DNA of 64,000 nucleotides from Deroplatys truncata. Its lineage: Eukaryota; Arthropoda; Insecta; Mantodea; Mantidae. This document shows positions 36,797 through 47,400 of this stretch, one piece after another. The stretch covers positions 8,304,001 to 8,368,000 of the forward strand of contig CM060990.1 of assembly GCA_030765065.1 (NCBI GenBank). Reading direction: 5' to 3'. Under the pieces are notes generated by a model, which saw only the letters and a program-made list of their open reading frames with translations, was not told the DNA's origin and ran no database searches. Position 1 is the first letter of the stretch. Every line of letters begins with the position of its first letter. The translations under genes were made by a program, and so were the position numbers.

Positions 36797-37092
36797 AAAT
36801 TGAAAATGAGTTTTATTTATGGACGCCCTTTAACTGCTGTGGTCCTTAGCGTCCCATTCCATATTGGGAGTGAAAGACCGGTAATTTTGCTCATAGGCCT
36901 CTTTATCAGGCTTGAGAGTTTTTTACGTGCCGTAAATCTATGACACGAGACCACCGACTTTACTTCCCTCGCGAAGGAAGCCATGCTAAGGATTGTTACG
37001 CCCGAAAAAATTCATCTCCCTCCGTCGGGTTTGAACCCGTGGCCTCGGGAACCAGAGGCTAGCAAGGTAACCACTACACCACGGAGGACAAC
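36797..37092 (-). repeat. tRNA-derived SINE, family B, copy 2, with TSD
   Basis: In reverse complement the head reads TCCGTGGTGTAGTGGTTACC and contains box B GGGTTCAAACCC, a near-canonical tRNA-like promoter. The body and 3' end (gcgtccataaataaaac) match copy 1 at 9862-10156. Direct repeats CCGTTAGATTGGTG (36783-36796) and CCGTTAGTTTGGTG (37093-37106), differing at one base, flank it. About 296 bp, full length, the least diverged head of the three. Confidence 0.9.
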
Positions 37093-37329
37093 CCGTTAGT
37101 TTGGTGGGAAGTTGTTTGTTCAACATATTTGTTTTCTTCTACCTGTGTAACTTTCTGTGATTCTTCATACAATTTACTAAGTTAAGCTTCTGATATGAAT
37201 ATTTATCTAGAACGGCAAGCATATTATTCAGAGGATAATAGCAGAATCCTAGCTTCGTAATATTAACACAGAATTAATCAGAACTTTCGAAATAAACTGC
37301 TCGGCTAAAGGTAGCCCCGGACAAGCCTT

Positions 37330-37985
37330 GAAACAATGTGGTGTGTTCCAGGGCTTGGAACCATGTCGAGATTCAAAGGAAAGATTAATAGATAGAGGTT
37401 CTTGGGATGAAAATAGTGTCAAGATAGTTTGGGATATGGTGATTTCTGTAGAAATAACCATCAGAGAGGCAGCAATCCGCTAAGGTGTGCCAAACAGTAC
37501 ACTACACGACAGAACCAGAGCCATAACGTCTGGCTTACAAAATATCAACCTGAAGGGTAAACTTGGTAGACTTAACAAAAAATTCCCTTATCTATTGGTG
37601 GAATATGTCTAAGGATCTGGATATTCAACCAATGCCCTTATCAAAAAAGCGATTTCTACAAATTCTCGAGGAAAAGGCAGCATCCAAATCAGCGAATGAT
37701 GGGAGTAGGCCAAAGTGTGCAGATGATTCAAACGGTCCAAAGAAGAACGGTGCCAAGAAATATGCAGGTGTAATTTCAGTTACAGCATATCAAAAACCTA
37801 CAGATGAAGAAACCACCACTTGCATTCTTCGTGAAGAGAGCTTTGACGAAGATTGAATCCAATGCAAGGACTGTATAGGATGGACCCATGAAGCTTGTGT
37901 CAACATCGATTCCATTGATGGTTTCTATCCACGTGACCACTATAGAAAAGCACGTCGAAATGACTTTTCTTATGTATGTACTCAA
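37330..37985 (+). pseudogene. pogo-like transposase remnant lacking its catalytic core
   Basis: An N-terminal pipsqueak-type helix-turn-helix is visible (TIREAAIR, then GVPNSTLHDR after one stop; about 37466-37520). Downstream comes a C-terminal region containing MPLSKKRFLQILEEKAASKS (about 37636) and a PHD-like zinc finger: TCILREESFDEDWIQCKDC then GWTHEACVNI (about 37820-37905). The roughly 200-residue DDE core between the two is absent. Stops and a frameshift occur. Whether the core was lost by one deletion is inferred from the abrupt junction near 37550-37600. Confidence 0.75.
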
Positions 37986-38165
37986 TCTGTGATGTGAATA
38001 TTGCTTGTCCGTTACTACACGTTACTTTCATAGACAACAGTTGTCTATGACAGACAAAGGAAGTGAAGTTTTTCATATTAATTATTAAATATTTTTTCAT
38101 AACTGCTCAGAATTAAAGTAAATACATCTAATTTCAAGCTCCATTTCTCGCTCTGTAATTCTATA

Positions 38166-39483
38166 CAAGGTGTATCTTTATTGGTGTCATACACTTCCGG
38201 GACTTGTTCCTGACATTCAAAACAGTACAAAAAGTTCAAGTGTACATGGGTCTGAAAATCAACCGTTTCGTTGTTATAGGCCAAAGAAGAATACACCTGA
38301 GTGAACAGACGGATGTGCACTACACGTCTGGCCGTGCAGACGGCAATGCAGCACGAGCACGTGAACTTTAGCAGAAAGGTACCCTGACAGGCAGTTACCG
38401 TGTGCAAGAACTTTCGCACGAATTCACCAACGCTTGAGAGAGAACGGCGCATTTAAGAGGAGTACTAGGGAAGTTGGGAGATCAAGAGCGGCACGAGGCA
38501 TTGAGGTTGAAGATCGAGTTCTTCGTGCTGTGGATGCAGACCCATCACAAAGCACAAGACGTATGGATGTAAGGGAAAGAGTTAGTCATATGACTATCTG
38601 GAGAATTCTGCCTGAAAATGTTCTGTACCCGTATCACCTTCAACGTGAGCAAGGATTAAATGAGTCGGACTTTGAGCTAAGAAGACGTTTCTATCAACGC
38701 GCGTTACAGCAGGGCGCTGAGTTCATAAATTTCCTAGTCTGTATCTTATACACAAATGAGGCTGGTTTTACCCGCGACGGCATCTTCAATTTTCATAACA
38801 CTCATAACGGGCATTTGAAAATCCTAATGAAGTACGACAGGACAACCATCAACATAGGTTCTCTTTCAACGTTTGGGGTGGAATCATTCATCATCACCTT
38901 ATTGGTCCCTACTTCTTCCCTCCGCGTCTGAATGGACAAACCTATCTCCAGTTTCTCAGAAATGAGTTGCATCACTTAACTGATAATGTGCCTCTGGACA
39001 TAATCTAATGAATGTGGTTTTTACACGATGGTGCTCCAGCTCATTTCAGTATGATAGTTCGTATGCTTTTTGAAAGATCGATTTCCGCAAAGTTGGATTG
39101 ATCGATGGGGACCCACTACATAGCCTGCTCGATCGCCTGATTTGAATCCAGTGGATTTCTTCATCTGGGCACATTTGAAGTCGTTGGTTTATGCCACTCC
39201 TGTGTCTGATGTCGACATTTTGAGAGAACGTATCCAAACTGGATTTTACCAAATACGAAACACACCAGGAATTTTCAACAGAGTACGCCAGAGCATGGAG
39301 CGCAGGCTTACTGCATGCATCGAAGCAAGAGCAAGGCACTTCGAGCAATTTCTGTAACTTTCGATTTTGTGTTGTAACTCTGAAATCAATGATTTTCAGA
39401 CCATCTTCATATGAACCATTTTTACTGTTTTGATGTCAGGAACACGTCCCCGAAATATATGACACCAATAAAGATAAAACCTG
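38166..39483 (+). mobile_element. structurally complete mariner-type element, 1,318 bp
   Basis: Inverted ends run about 60 bp: left CAAGGTGTATCTTTATTGGT (38166 on) and right, in reverse complement, CAGGTTTTATCTTTATTGGT. Both continue through catacacttccgggacttgt-like sequence to tcaaaacagta. TA lies directly outside both ends (38164-38165 and 39484-39485). Between them is a full-length but broken transposase reading frame on the plus strand. Confidence 0.92.
38290..39357 (+). pseudogene. mariner-type transposase, frameshifted, first catalytic Asp replaced by Asn
   Basis: The N-terminal part reads VHYTSGRADGNAARARELLQ-like and then FARIHQRLRENGAF-like. The longest surviving frame is 38434-38931 (165 codons), with VEDRVLRAVDADPSQSTRRM and the first catalytic block as YTNEAGFTR (codon AAT at 38755-38757, where the family has Asp). 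The second aspartate is in LHDGAPAHF (about 39024) and the third in NPVDFFIWAH (about 39148). The C-terminus ends normally at VRQSMERRL...RHFEQFL and a stop at 39355-39357. Frameshifts near 38930 and 39000-39120 plus the Asp-to-Asn change inactivate it. Confidence 0.9.
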
Positions 39484-39752
39484 TATTTTTTTCTGAAACA
39501 CAGGCTTATTTATGGTTAAGTTTTGGGAGCTACCCACCTCTCCGCTAAATTACTGCAATGTGTGAACAACACAGCCTCATGCCCTAATAACGGTTGATGT
39601 CAGAGGGCTTTATAGGTTGATCGGTCTAGATGTCAGAAAGATAAAACGTTATATACAAGAGATTAATGCACACATCTTTGAGCAGTTTGTTGTAAAATAA
39701 GCGGAAAGAATGGAAGTTAACAATGAGTGATGTTTCACACTTCATCCAAATG

Positions 39753-39965
39753 TCAAGGCAGCGCTATTGTGCATAGGAGGCAAAATGAGTATTGACACAA
39801 CAGCGCACTCAGTGTGCTGTATGGTATGTGAAATGTGTAGTTTGAGACGTGTGGGTTCTCGGTTTCCCAAATAATACAGTTATGTTTGTTGAGTCGGCCA
39901 CTCTCATGAAATGTGGCTTTGTCCACTAACATGCATCGATTTACCATCGATCGTCCACTTCCTGC
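39753..39965 (-). pseudogene. mariner transposase fragment around the first catalytic Asp
   Basis: Minus-strand translation gives DKATFHESGRLNKHNC, close to the DEATFH.SG..N.HNCR.W block of mariner-like transposases. WETENPHVSNYTF follows. Upstream, LKLFPSIFSESML is a trace of the preceding helix. The second and third catalytic blocks are absent. Confidence 0.8.
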
Positions 39966-40277
39966 CTCTCACACATCATGGTACAAACTAGAGATGAGCT
40001 TGGTAGTTGCTCGGTGTCAGAGCATACTTTCGCTGAATATGGATGGAAACAACTTAAGGTGTTGTCTAACAATCCTCTTAATACATTGTGTATGCTGTAT
40101 TCTGCTCTGCTCGTAAGTGGAGGAGTAACTGCCAGGGGCTTCCACCATTTTGCCTCCTATGCACGATAGTGCTGCCATGCCACGCGGATGAGGTCTGAAA
40201 CGTCACTCATTGTTAACTTCCATCCTTTCCGCTTACTTTACAATAAACTGCTCAGAGATATGTGCATTAACCTCTTA

Positions 40278-40280
<3 letters not shown>

Positions 40281-40313
<33 letters not shown>
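40281..40313. repeat. (AT)n microsatellite
   Basis: About 33 bp of alternating AT inside the right arm of the inverted-repeat element. The corresponding place in the left arm (around 39650) reads only ttatatacaa. Confidence 0.97.
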
Positions 40314-40314
<1 letters not shown>

Positions 40315-40393
40315 CGTTTTACTTTTCTGACATCTCAAAGGGATTACCTGTTGTTTCTCAACAGCTGGAATATGGGATAACACACTGCATCTG

Positions 40394-40664
40394 GAATTGA
40401 GTGTTTTTATTTAAGGACGCTCTCTAACTGCTATGGTTCTTAGCGTCCCTATATTGAGCGTGAAAGACCGGAAATTTTGCTCACCGGCCTCTTTATTAGG
40501 TTTTATCAGGCAACACGTGTCCAAAGGCTTTATTTCCCTTCCGAAGGAAGCCATGCTAAGGATTTTTACGCCCCCCCCCAAAAAAAACCCTACAGCCCTC
40601 CGCCATGTTTGAACTCGCGACCTCGTAAACTAGAGGCTAGCATGATACTCCTAGACTTCAGAGG
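40394..40664 (-). repeat. tRNA-derived SINE, family B, copy 3, with TSD
   Basis: Reverse complement shows the decayed head (box-B region gcgagttcaaacatg), the shared body (ccttagcatggcttccttcg; ggtctttcacgctcaatata) and a 3' end agcgtccttaaataaaaac. The exact 12-bp repeat ACACTGCATCTG flanks it (40382-40393 and 40665-40676). A C-rich run near 40573-40580 and an adjoining A run sit inside the element. Confidence 0.9.
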
Positions 40665-40679
40665 ACACTGCATCTGAAG

Positions 40680-43425
40680 TAGAGACGATTTGGAGTGGGG
40701 TGCTATCAGCCATAAAAACTGGAACAGTTCGCCTTCTATCCAGAATGACCTTATAATTTCAAAATAACTAAGTTAGAAATAAATCATTATCCAGTGCATC
40801 TAAAACAAATAAACAGAGTAATATCTAATTAAACCTATTATCAAAACATTGCTTCCCAAGACTTTTATCTCTTCAAAAAGAATAGGAATGCAATAGTCCT
40901 ATAATTCTCAACCTAGAACAAAATTCGTGCAGAAGCCGGTTAAAACTCGAATCCACGTATTTGGACTGCAGTGGACTTCACGTTTAATGCAGATTTAAAG
41001 TCTGATCCATGTAAACGGATCTACAACAACGAAAATGGTGTTGTGCTCAAACAGATGTTATCATGGCAAACTAAACAATGATTATTTGAAAATAAGCAGC
41101 TCGGCGCCTACGGGCGTTTGTCCAGGCTTTCGTGATTCACCCAGTCACATCCCCTTTAAACGCGGCAAGAGCGTTACAGTCCCGCGCAAGAGGCATAAAA
41201 CTTTCCCTCTCATTTCCTAAATTAAAATATTGGACATAACACATAGCTAGCAATTAACCGAGGCAGTAAGGCAGTTATTTCCTTGGTAATTTCACTCCAA
41301 CTTGCTGCCTTAGCTTGATTTCGGAAGATAGGGACGTAGTCGAATTAGCTTCAAAATAGGAGTGTCTTAAATGTCACATTTTAAATTTCCTTGACATTAA
41401 TGGTTTTAGATTACAGTGCCTGGATAGTGTCACTAAGTCTCTTGAAAGTGGATGTCTGTTGCTGGCGCACCCTTCAAATATGTGTTGTTACAGAAGCTTG
41501 TTTTCGGATGGGTTGAAATAATTATTACGTTTCCTGTGAATCATTCAAGGAAACGCGTGATGTTCTTCAGTCACAACCTCGAGTGTGCGTAGGGCTAGTT
41601 ATAATACATGAGGATCCAGAAATCGTAAGTTAATAATATTTAATTAAGGGTAGTCGTCAAGCCCTATCTCACTAATGTTAAATTAGCTATGTTAATGACC
41701 GTTTTCTCAGAACCTACTTGATATAGAAATGTGATACTTTCACATGATGTTTATTCATTTCTTCTGAGTTGACTGATTCATTTTGATGTTAAACAACTGA
41801 TTGGATAAAATGACTTTTTATAAATCTCTAAAGTTCAATAACATTTCGGACGTTTTATGTTTTAAAAAGTACACTAATTGAGCAACTTCAACGGAAGCAC
41901 TTGCACGGATGATGGGATTTTTTTACTGTGTATAAAAATTGTATGTAGATACACTTTGAAATTTCAGAGAAAACGGGTCATTTATGTTGAAAAATGTTGC
42001 TTTCGGTAATTTCACATTTAAACTAAAGATGTCCATAAAGCTCACTTAATTATATTGTTAGAAATTATTTATAATAGTAAATATTTGAATCTTTTACTGA
42101 ACCAACACCAAATTAAGCAGAATTAACCATATTTTCATAAAATGCAAAAAGTAAAACTCAAAACTTTTTTTTCATTTTTGGCTTGACGGCTCCCCTATAT
42201 AGGATACATTTAAGGGCACATTATACTACCAATACAAAGAATTTTAGTTTACCTTTCGAAAGTAATAACGAACTTACCTTGCATCTGATGTAAATCAGAA
42301 TTACATCTCACAACTGTGAGATTCGTAAAAAGGTGACAAGGAAGTAATAATATGTTATCATTTCTTTAATACACAAGCTTTATAAATATCCTAAGCCCTA
42401 CGAAAAAATTGGCTTAAATATCAAACATACCTTATTTTTTAACCCGAATCGGAGAAAAAATCTGTTAACATTTCTACTACTTGTAACCTACAAATATTTA
42501 GTTTAGTATTTATGCACTTATTAAGAAATATTTTCTTAATAGGGGCAGAAGAAGACCATTTATCATTTGGATTCTCTCCGTAAGGTTGTAACGTTGAATC
42601 TTCGCTTTCCTTACCGACGCTCTTATCACTGAGTTACCGTGACTGATGCGTCGAATGCGCAATTATGCTTCCATAAAAAGCACAGAAAGCGTATTACATG
42701 TTCAGTGCACTTATGCTAAAGCGGGTCACATGATCCAGAGAGGAAAATCAATCAAAGTTTTATCATGTAATCTATTACAGTTCTCTCTTAGCCCTGTTCC
42801 ATATGGCCAAGTACAGTTTCACAAACGCTGCATGAAACGCCTGTCCTCTTTTGATAAGTAATGGAGTTGGAGAGATGTGGGATCCAGAGAAGCTGCAGTC
42901 CAAATATGGCCCCAGATACTTGCCCACAATTCATGCAAAATAATTGGAAAATGACCAACCTACTCGAATTCTGACTGTGCTTGTCACTGCGCGTTCTATG
43001 ATCAACTCCACTGTGCGTCTAAAGGAACATATCTGGCACAACGTCCCACCTGTAACGACAGGAAAGCTGGAATTGTAATGTGACGCTTTTGGGACGTGGC
43101 TATGTGTTAACAACTGTATTCGAATTATTAATTGGATTCTACAATCCGTTCTTCTCAAATTGTATTGAAATTTTGTAAATAGCCAGTAAATAAGTTTTAC
43201 TACATGTTATAATAACATATACTTGATTTCCTACACTAAACATCAAACTTACTCTAAAAACTAAATTTTAGACTTTAGAAGTACATACCTACCACAAATT
43301 GTAGTCAACCATTAGAGGCAGAACTAAGTTGAGCAGTATATTCAAATAGTACATGAAGAGGCGTTGCACTACTAAGGGAAGCGTACTATAAATAAACAAA
43401 ATAAAACTAAATATCTGATAATTCA
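40680..43425. other. unannotated spacer
   Basis: AT-rich DNA, frames at most about 75 codons. No tRNA-like head, terminal repeat or tandem array recognised. Confidence 0.5.
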
Positions 43426-43429
43426 GAGG

Positions 43430-44420
43430 TATACCCAAAATTGGACATAAGGGAAGTACATGACGCCAGGGAAGAAACCTCTAAGTTTGCAAGCTACCAT
43501 CCAACTGCAACCCAGGTACGGCCACAAGCTATCAACCTCCAGGGTCTCCCGGGTGCAGCGCTCTTGGAGGAGAGACCTAACTAAGCAGTACGGCGGCGAA
43601 GCCAGGGAAGAGACCTCTACGTGAGCAGCCACCATCCAGCTGAAACCCGGGCACGGCCACAAGCCACCAACCTCCAGAGTCCCTCGGGCGCAGCCCCTTT
43701 CCGAGGAGAGACCTAACTGAGCAATACAGCAGCGACGCCAGGGAAGAAACCTCTACGTGTACAGCCACCACCCAACTGCAGCCAAGGCACGGCCACAAGC
43801 CACCAACCTCCAAGGTACCACTTGTGAAGTCCTCTTGGAGGAGAAGCCTAACTGAGCGAATCCGCAGTGACGCCAGGGAAGAAACCTCTAGGTGTGGAAG
43901 CCACCATCCAGCTGCAACCCGGGCTCGCCCACAAGCCACCAATCTCCAAGGTTCCCCGGGTGAAGTCCTCTCGGAGGAGAGACCTAACTGAGCGATACCG
44001 CAGCGACGCCAGGGAAGAAACCTCTACATGTGCAGGCCACCATCCAGCTGCAACCCAGGCACGGCCACAAGCCACCAACCTCCAGGGTCTCCCAGATGAA
44101 GCCGTCTCGGAGGAGAGAGCTAACTAAGCGATACCGCAGCGACGTCAGGGAAGAAACCGCTAGTGAGCGTTAGCCACCGCCCAGTCGCAACCCGCCAAAC
44201 ACGTTGTCTGGTGCTACAACCCTGAAACAGATGACAAGGAAGATGATGGGTACTGGAAATGAGAGGGAGGAGAGCCGTGGTAGAAGATGAACCACCCAGT
44301 ATTCGCTTGGCGACCCGGGAAAACCGCAAAAAACCCATGGACCAGAGTGGGCGGTCGCCGGGGATCGATCCCGAGACCTCCCGAATGCGGGTCGCAGGCG
44401 TAACCGCCTGAACCATCCCT
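43430..44420 (-). repeat. family A element with a 136-bp tandem array
   Basis: In reverse complement the head reads GGCGGTTACGCCTGCGACCC and contains gggatcgatcccc. The body follows with ccatgggttttttgcggttt, gggtcgccaagcgaatactg and tttcagggttgtagcaccag. At cggtttcttccctgacgtcg it passes into a tandem array. The same body place in the 10218-10868 copy reads atttctccctggcgtttgat, so the array unit grew from that segment. Frames in this stretch on both strands derive from the repeat. Confidence 0.75.
43445..44165. repeat. 136-bp minisatellite, about 5.3 copies
   Basis: Units start at the gacgccagggaagaaacctct landmark near 43462, 43597, 43734, 43869, 44005 and 44141, giving spacings of 135-137 bp. 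Internal marks are gccaccatccagctgcaacc, cacggccacaagccaccaac and ggaggagagacctaactgag. GC content is clearly higher than the surrounding DNA. Confidence 0.93.
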
Positions 44421-44424
44421 CTGG

Positions 44425-47400
44425 ATGAATGTGATGTATTAGTTGACAATACATACAAGTTTTCAAACCATAGGTAATTGCAATTTCTTAATCTGCATGA
44501 TGGCCCGAACCTTGCGGCTTTCCTTGCTTGATATTCCTTAAGCAATGTTTGAATGTACAGTTGCCAGTTTAGAGACGAGACTCAACTTTAGAGAGAACTG
44601 GGGCATTGAGATATGTCATCGGATATTTAAATGTGTGTTGTTTGTAATACATCTGTTCTATGAGAGGTGTGTATGTAGCCGTAGAACATGCCTAAAGTAA
44701 ACTAAAACACATTTCTTCTACTCCTGAAGTCCTTCATTCTTATATGTTTTTATTTCGAATTTGCATTGTGTGGAAAAATAGTAACATAGGTACTCCCTGC
44801 CACCAAAAGCTAAAATGCAACATTTTTACAAGGGGATACCAAAGAAAGAAAATCCTCAACGTCTGAAGATGTACAGAAAGAACGTAAGAAGGTGAACATG
44901 AAATCCTGTAACTCGTAACAAAGCACCGCCAGTAATGTTTTAATAGCGGTATATTAAATGAACTTTACTATTTTGAAGTAGACTATAAAGGATGATCCAA
45001 AGTTTCCAAAGCCCTCTATGGACATTCTGATGTCGGACGAGGCAAGAGCTCGCACAGGGAAAGCGAAAAGTGCGTTGATGAAAGAACTTCAACAGTGTTT
45101 GAGAGTTTTTTGGGGGGAGGAGGAGGGACTAGTTCAATTTGAATATCACTGAGCACGCGTGGGCCAAGCTACAGGACAGTTTCTCTCGGTCGACTATTGA
45201 CACAGCAAGTGACTATCACACAAACTTGGCATAGGATAAACAGATGTATTTGTATTACTTCATAACCAACATTTTCTGTATTATGTAACAATGTTCGTGT
45301 TAAAATCCTGAATTTTAGAAGCTTTTGAACCGCACTGTCACTGGATGTCAAAGGTACGATGCTATTTATATAAAACAGCGGCACAAATGGAAAAAGTTAA
45401 TATCCATTCCACTAACAGTATTAATTTAATGGATGACTGAAGTCAAGAGCATTAATATATCGAGTTACAATAAAGTGTAGCCTTGAATACTCGTATAAGC
45501 AAATGAATGAAGTTTCCGGAATTTTCAAAAAATAATTCTAACATCAGCGTCTTTAAAAGGTTATTAAACGTAGATCAGAAATTGTTGAGATTATAGTTGA
45601 AGTGGGCACGGCGCTCTAGCTTCTTTATAAACCATGTGTATCTGTTCACGCAAGCAACGTTCCCATATTCTTTCTTATCTAAAGCATATACTATTGAACG
45701 AGGCAACTCAGAAATGATAGTTACGTTCTGAAAGAACAGAATTCTCTCTCATAACCTATGCGTAAGCAATTGATGGTGTCAGCGATCTTGTGCTTGTTAA
45801 AATGGTTAAAGGTGGCTACAGAGGTAGCTACTATGCTTTGGAATCCAACAATAATCCAGGGTAATTTTAGTGCACCGAGAAAGTTACAGTTTACAACAAG
45901 ATAATTCAGGTCTTTATTTATAGCACTCCAGCAATGGTAAGACGTATTATCACGGCAGTTACCGTCAGGGGTGTGCTCGACGTGACCAATGTCTGCCGCA
46001 AACGTTTGTGAAAGTAAAGAAAAGGAAGCCCAGTGTAAAGACTATATAGCCCCGAAAACCTTCATTCAATCGACACCGGCCGTGAAAATCTACGTTCCCT
46101 AATGATATTACAAATATTAACACTCGCTGTAAAGTGTGCAAGTTACATTTCTCTTTCTTTAGTGACTATAAAGATATGTATTATTCTCAAAATTGTAATT
46201 CTCGAAAAATGTTCTCCATATACGGAAATATCGCCCAGCCTGTTCAAAACCTTTAGAATAATTTAGGGATAATTGGGTTCAAAAGAAGGGAGGAATGGTG
46301 ATAGCAGAAAGAGAAGGAATGAAGTGAAGAAGTGTGTAAAGCACATCTAGAACGGGCTTTGTCTAGCTCTTGAGATATGTGATGGGAGTAAAGTTAGTGC
46401 ACATGAATATGATACTCTAGATGTAAATAGTAGCCATCTTTCAGCCCAAGACCAGTTTCAAAAGAAAAGATTTTTAAATAATTCCAACCGGGGAAAATAA
46501 TTGAATAATATGCCTCATAGCTTGAGCTTTCTACAGCTCCTTAAATCGTGTAAAAAAGAGAGGAAGTTTCACATTTAACACAAGTGAGTGGGATATATAA
46601 AGGTTGTGTGTGTGATACGATTTTGTTGTAAGAAAGAATTAAGCACATTTATGTATGTCTATTTCTGAAAACAATGCTAACATAAACTAAAATAAACAAA
46701 GTCAAAACTATTGAAGCATTTAACGTTTACAATTCAGCCAGGAGACTCTTAATAGTCCAGAATTTCTTATTTAGGGTTATTTTCGTGTATCTAATTCCAA
46801 ATGATTATTGTATTTTCCACAATATTTTACATTTCCCTTGGCATTATATTTTACTGCCGAGCCCTTCATTTAGGTAAATATACGTTTATTTTAATATTCA
46901 TAACTTATTGTGTTAAAAATATATTCTATCTTAGAAGAGCTTTGTTCTTTCGGCCTCTATCCTGATAAAGGGTTACACAAGGCTATGCAGAAGTCTGATT
47001 AGCCTCCTCTCACCCCTTGACCTGTCAATGGTGGTAATCTTTTGAAAGATATTTGTTTTTCTCGAGGAAACCACAAGTTTGTATAGAGGCTGGTTTCGCT
47101 GGCTCTCTGCCAACTCGCGACTCGAATCTGTGCACTGTCAAGGAATCCTTTTTCTAGAATGGAATTCACTATTTCTTTCTTTTCTCCTCCTCTACTCTTC
47201 CCAGTACCCGTGAAGGATATTTTGATTCCGCCAAATAAAGTTACTTTTTTCTGTCCTTTAAAGCAAGAAATGTAACTTCTATTGTGCATTGTAGGTTTGC
47301 ATGTTGGTCGCTAAAAGTTAAAGGCAAAGATTGATCATCTCGATGAATACAAATTAATTATAGATGAAGTTGTTATGTTATGCTAGAATAGGAGGTTACC

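Larger units (their letters stand above)
39628..40335. mobile_element. inverted-repeat mariner derivative, about 0.7 kb
   Basis: Inverted arms of about 160 bp or more: 39628-39790 and 40130-40335. Each outer end reads AGATGTCAGAAA (left) or its complement, followed by acgttat, an ATA-rich tract, taatgcacacatctttgagc, taacaatgagtgatgtttca and ttgtgcataggaggcaaaat. The interior holds a fragment of mariner transposase on the minus strand. The right arm has gained an (AT)n tract that the left arm lacks. The TA duplication is plausible on the left (TCTA) but not certain on the right. Confidence 0.78.

Noticed and set aside
37022-37090. possible functional tRNA gene on the minus strand
   Set aside because: A and B boxes are good, but the sequence continues into a SINE body shared with two other copies and flanked by target-site duplications.
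44990-45130. mariner-like terminus (gatgatccaaagtttccaaa)
   Set aside because: No inverted partner, transposase fragment or TA duplication could be found within several kilobases.
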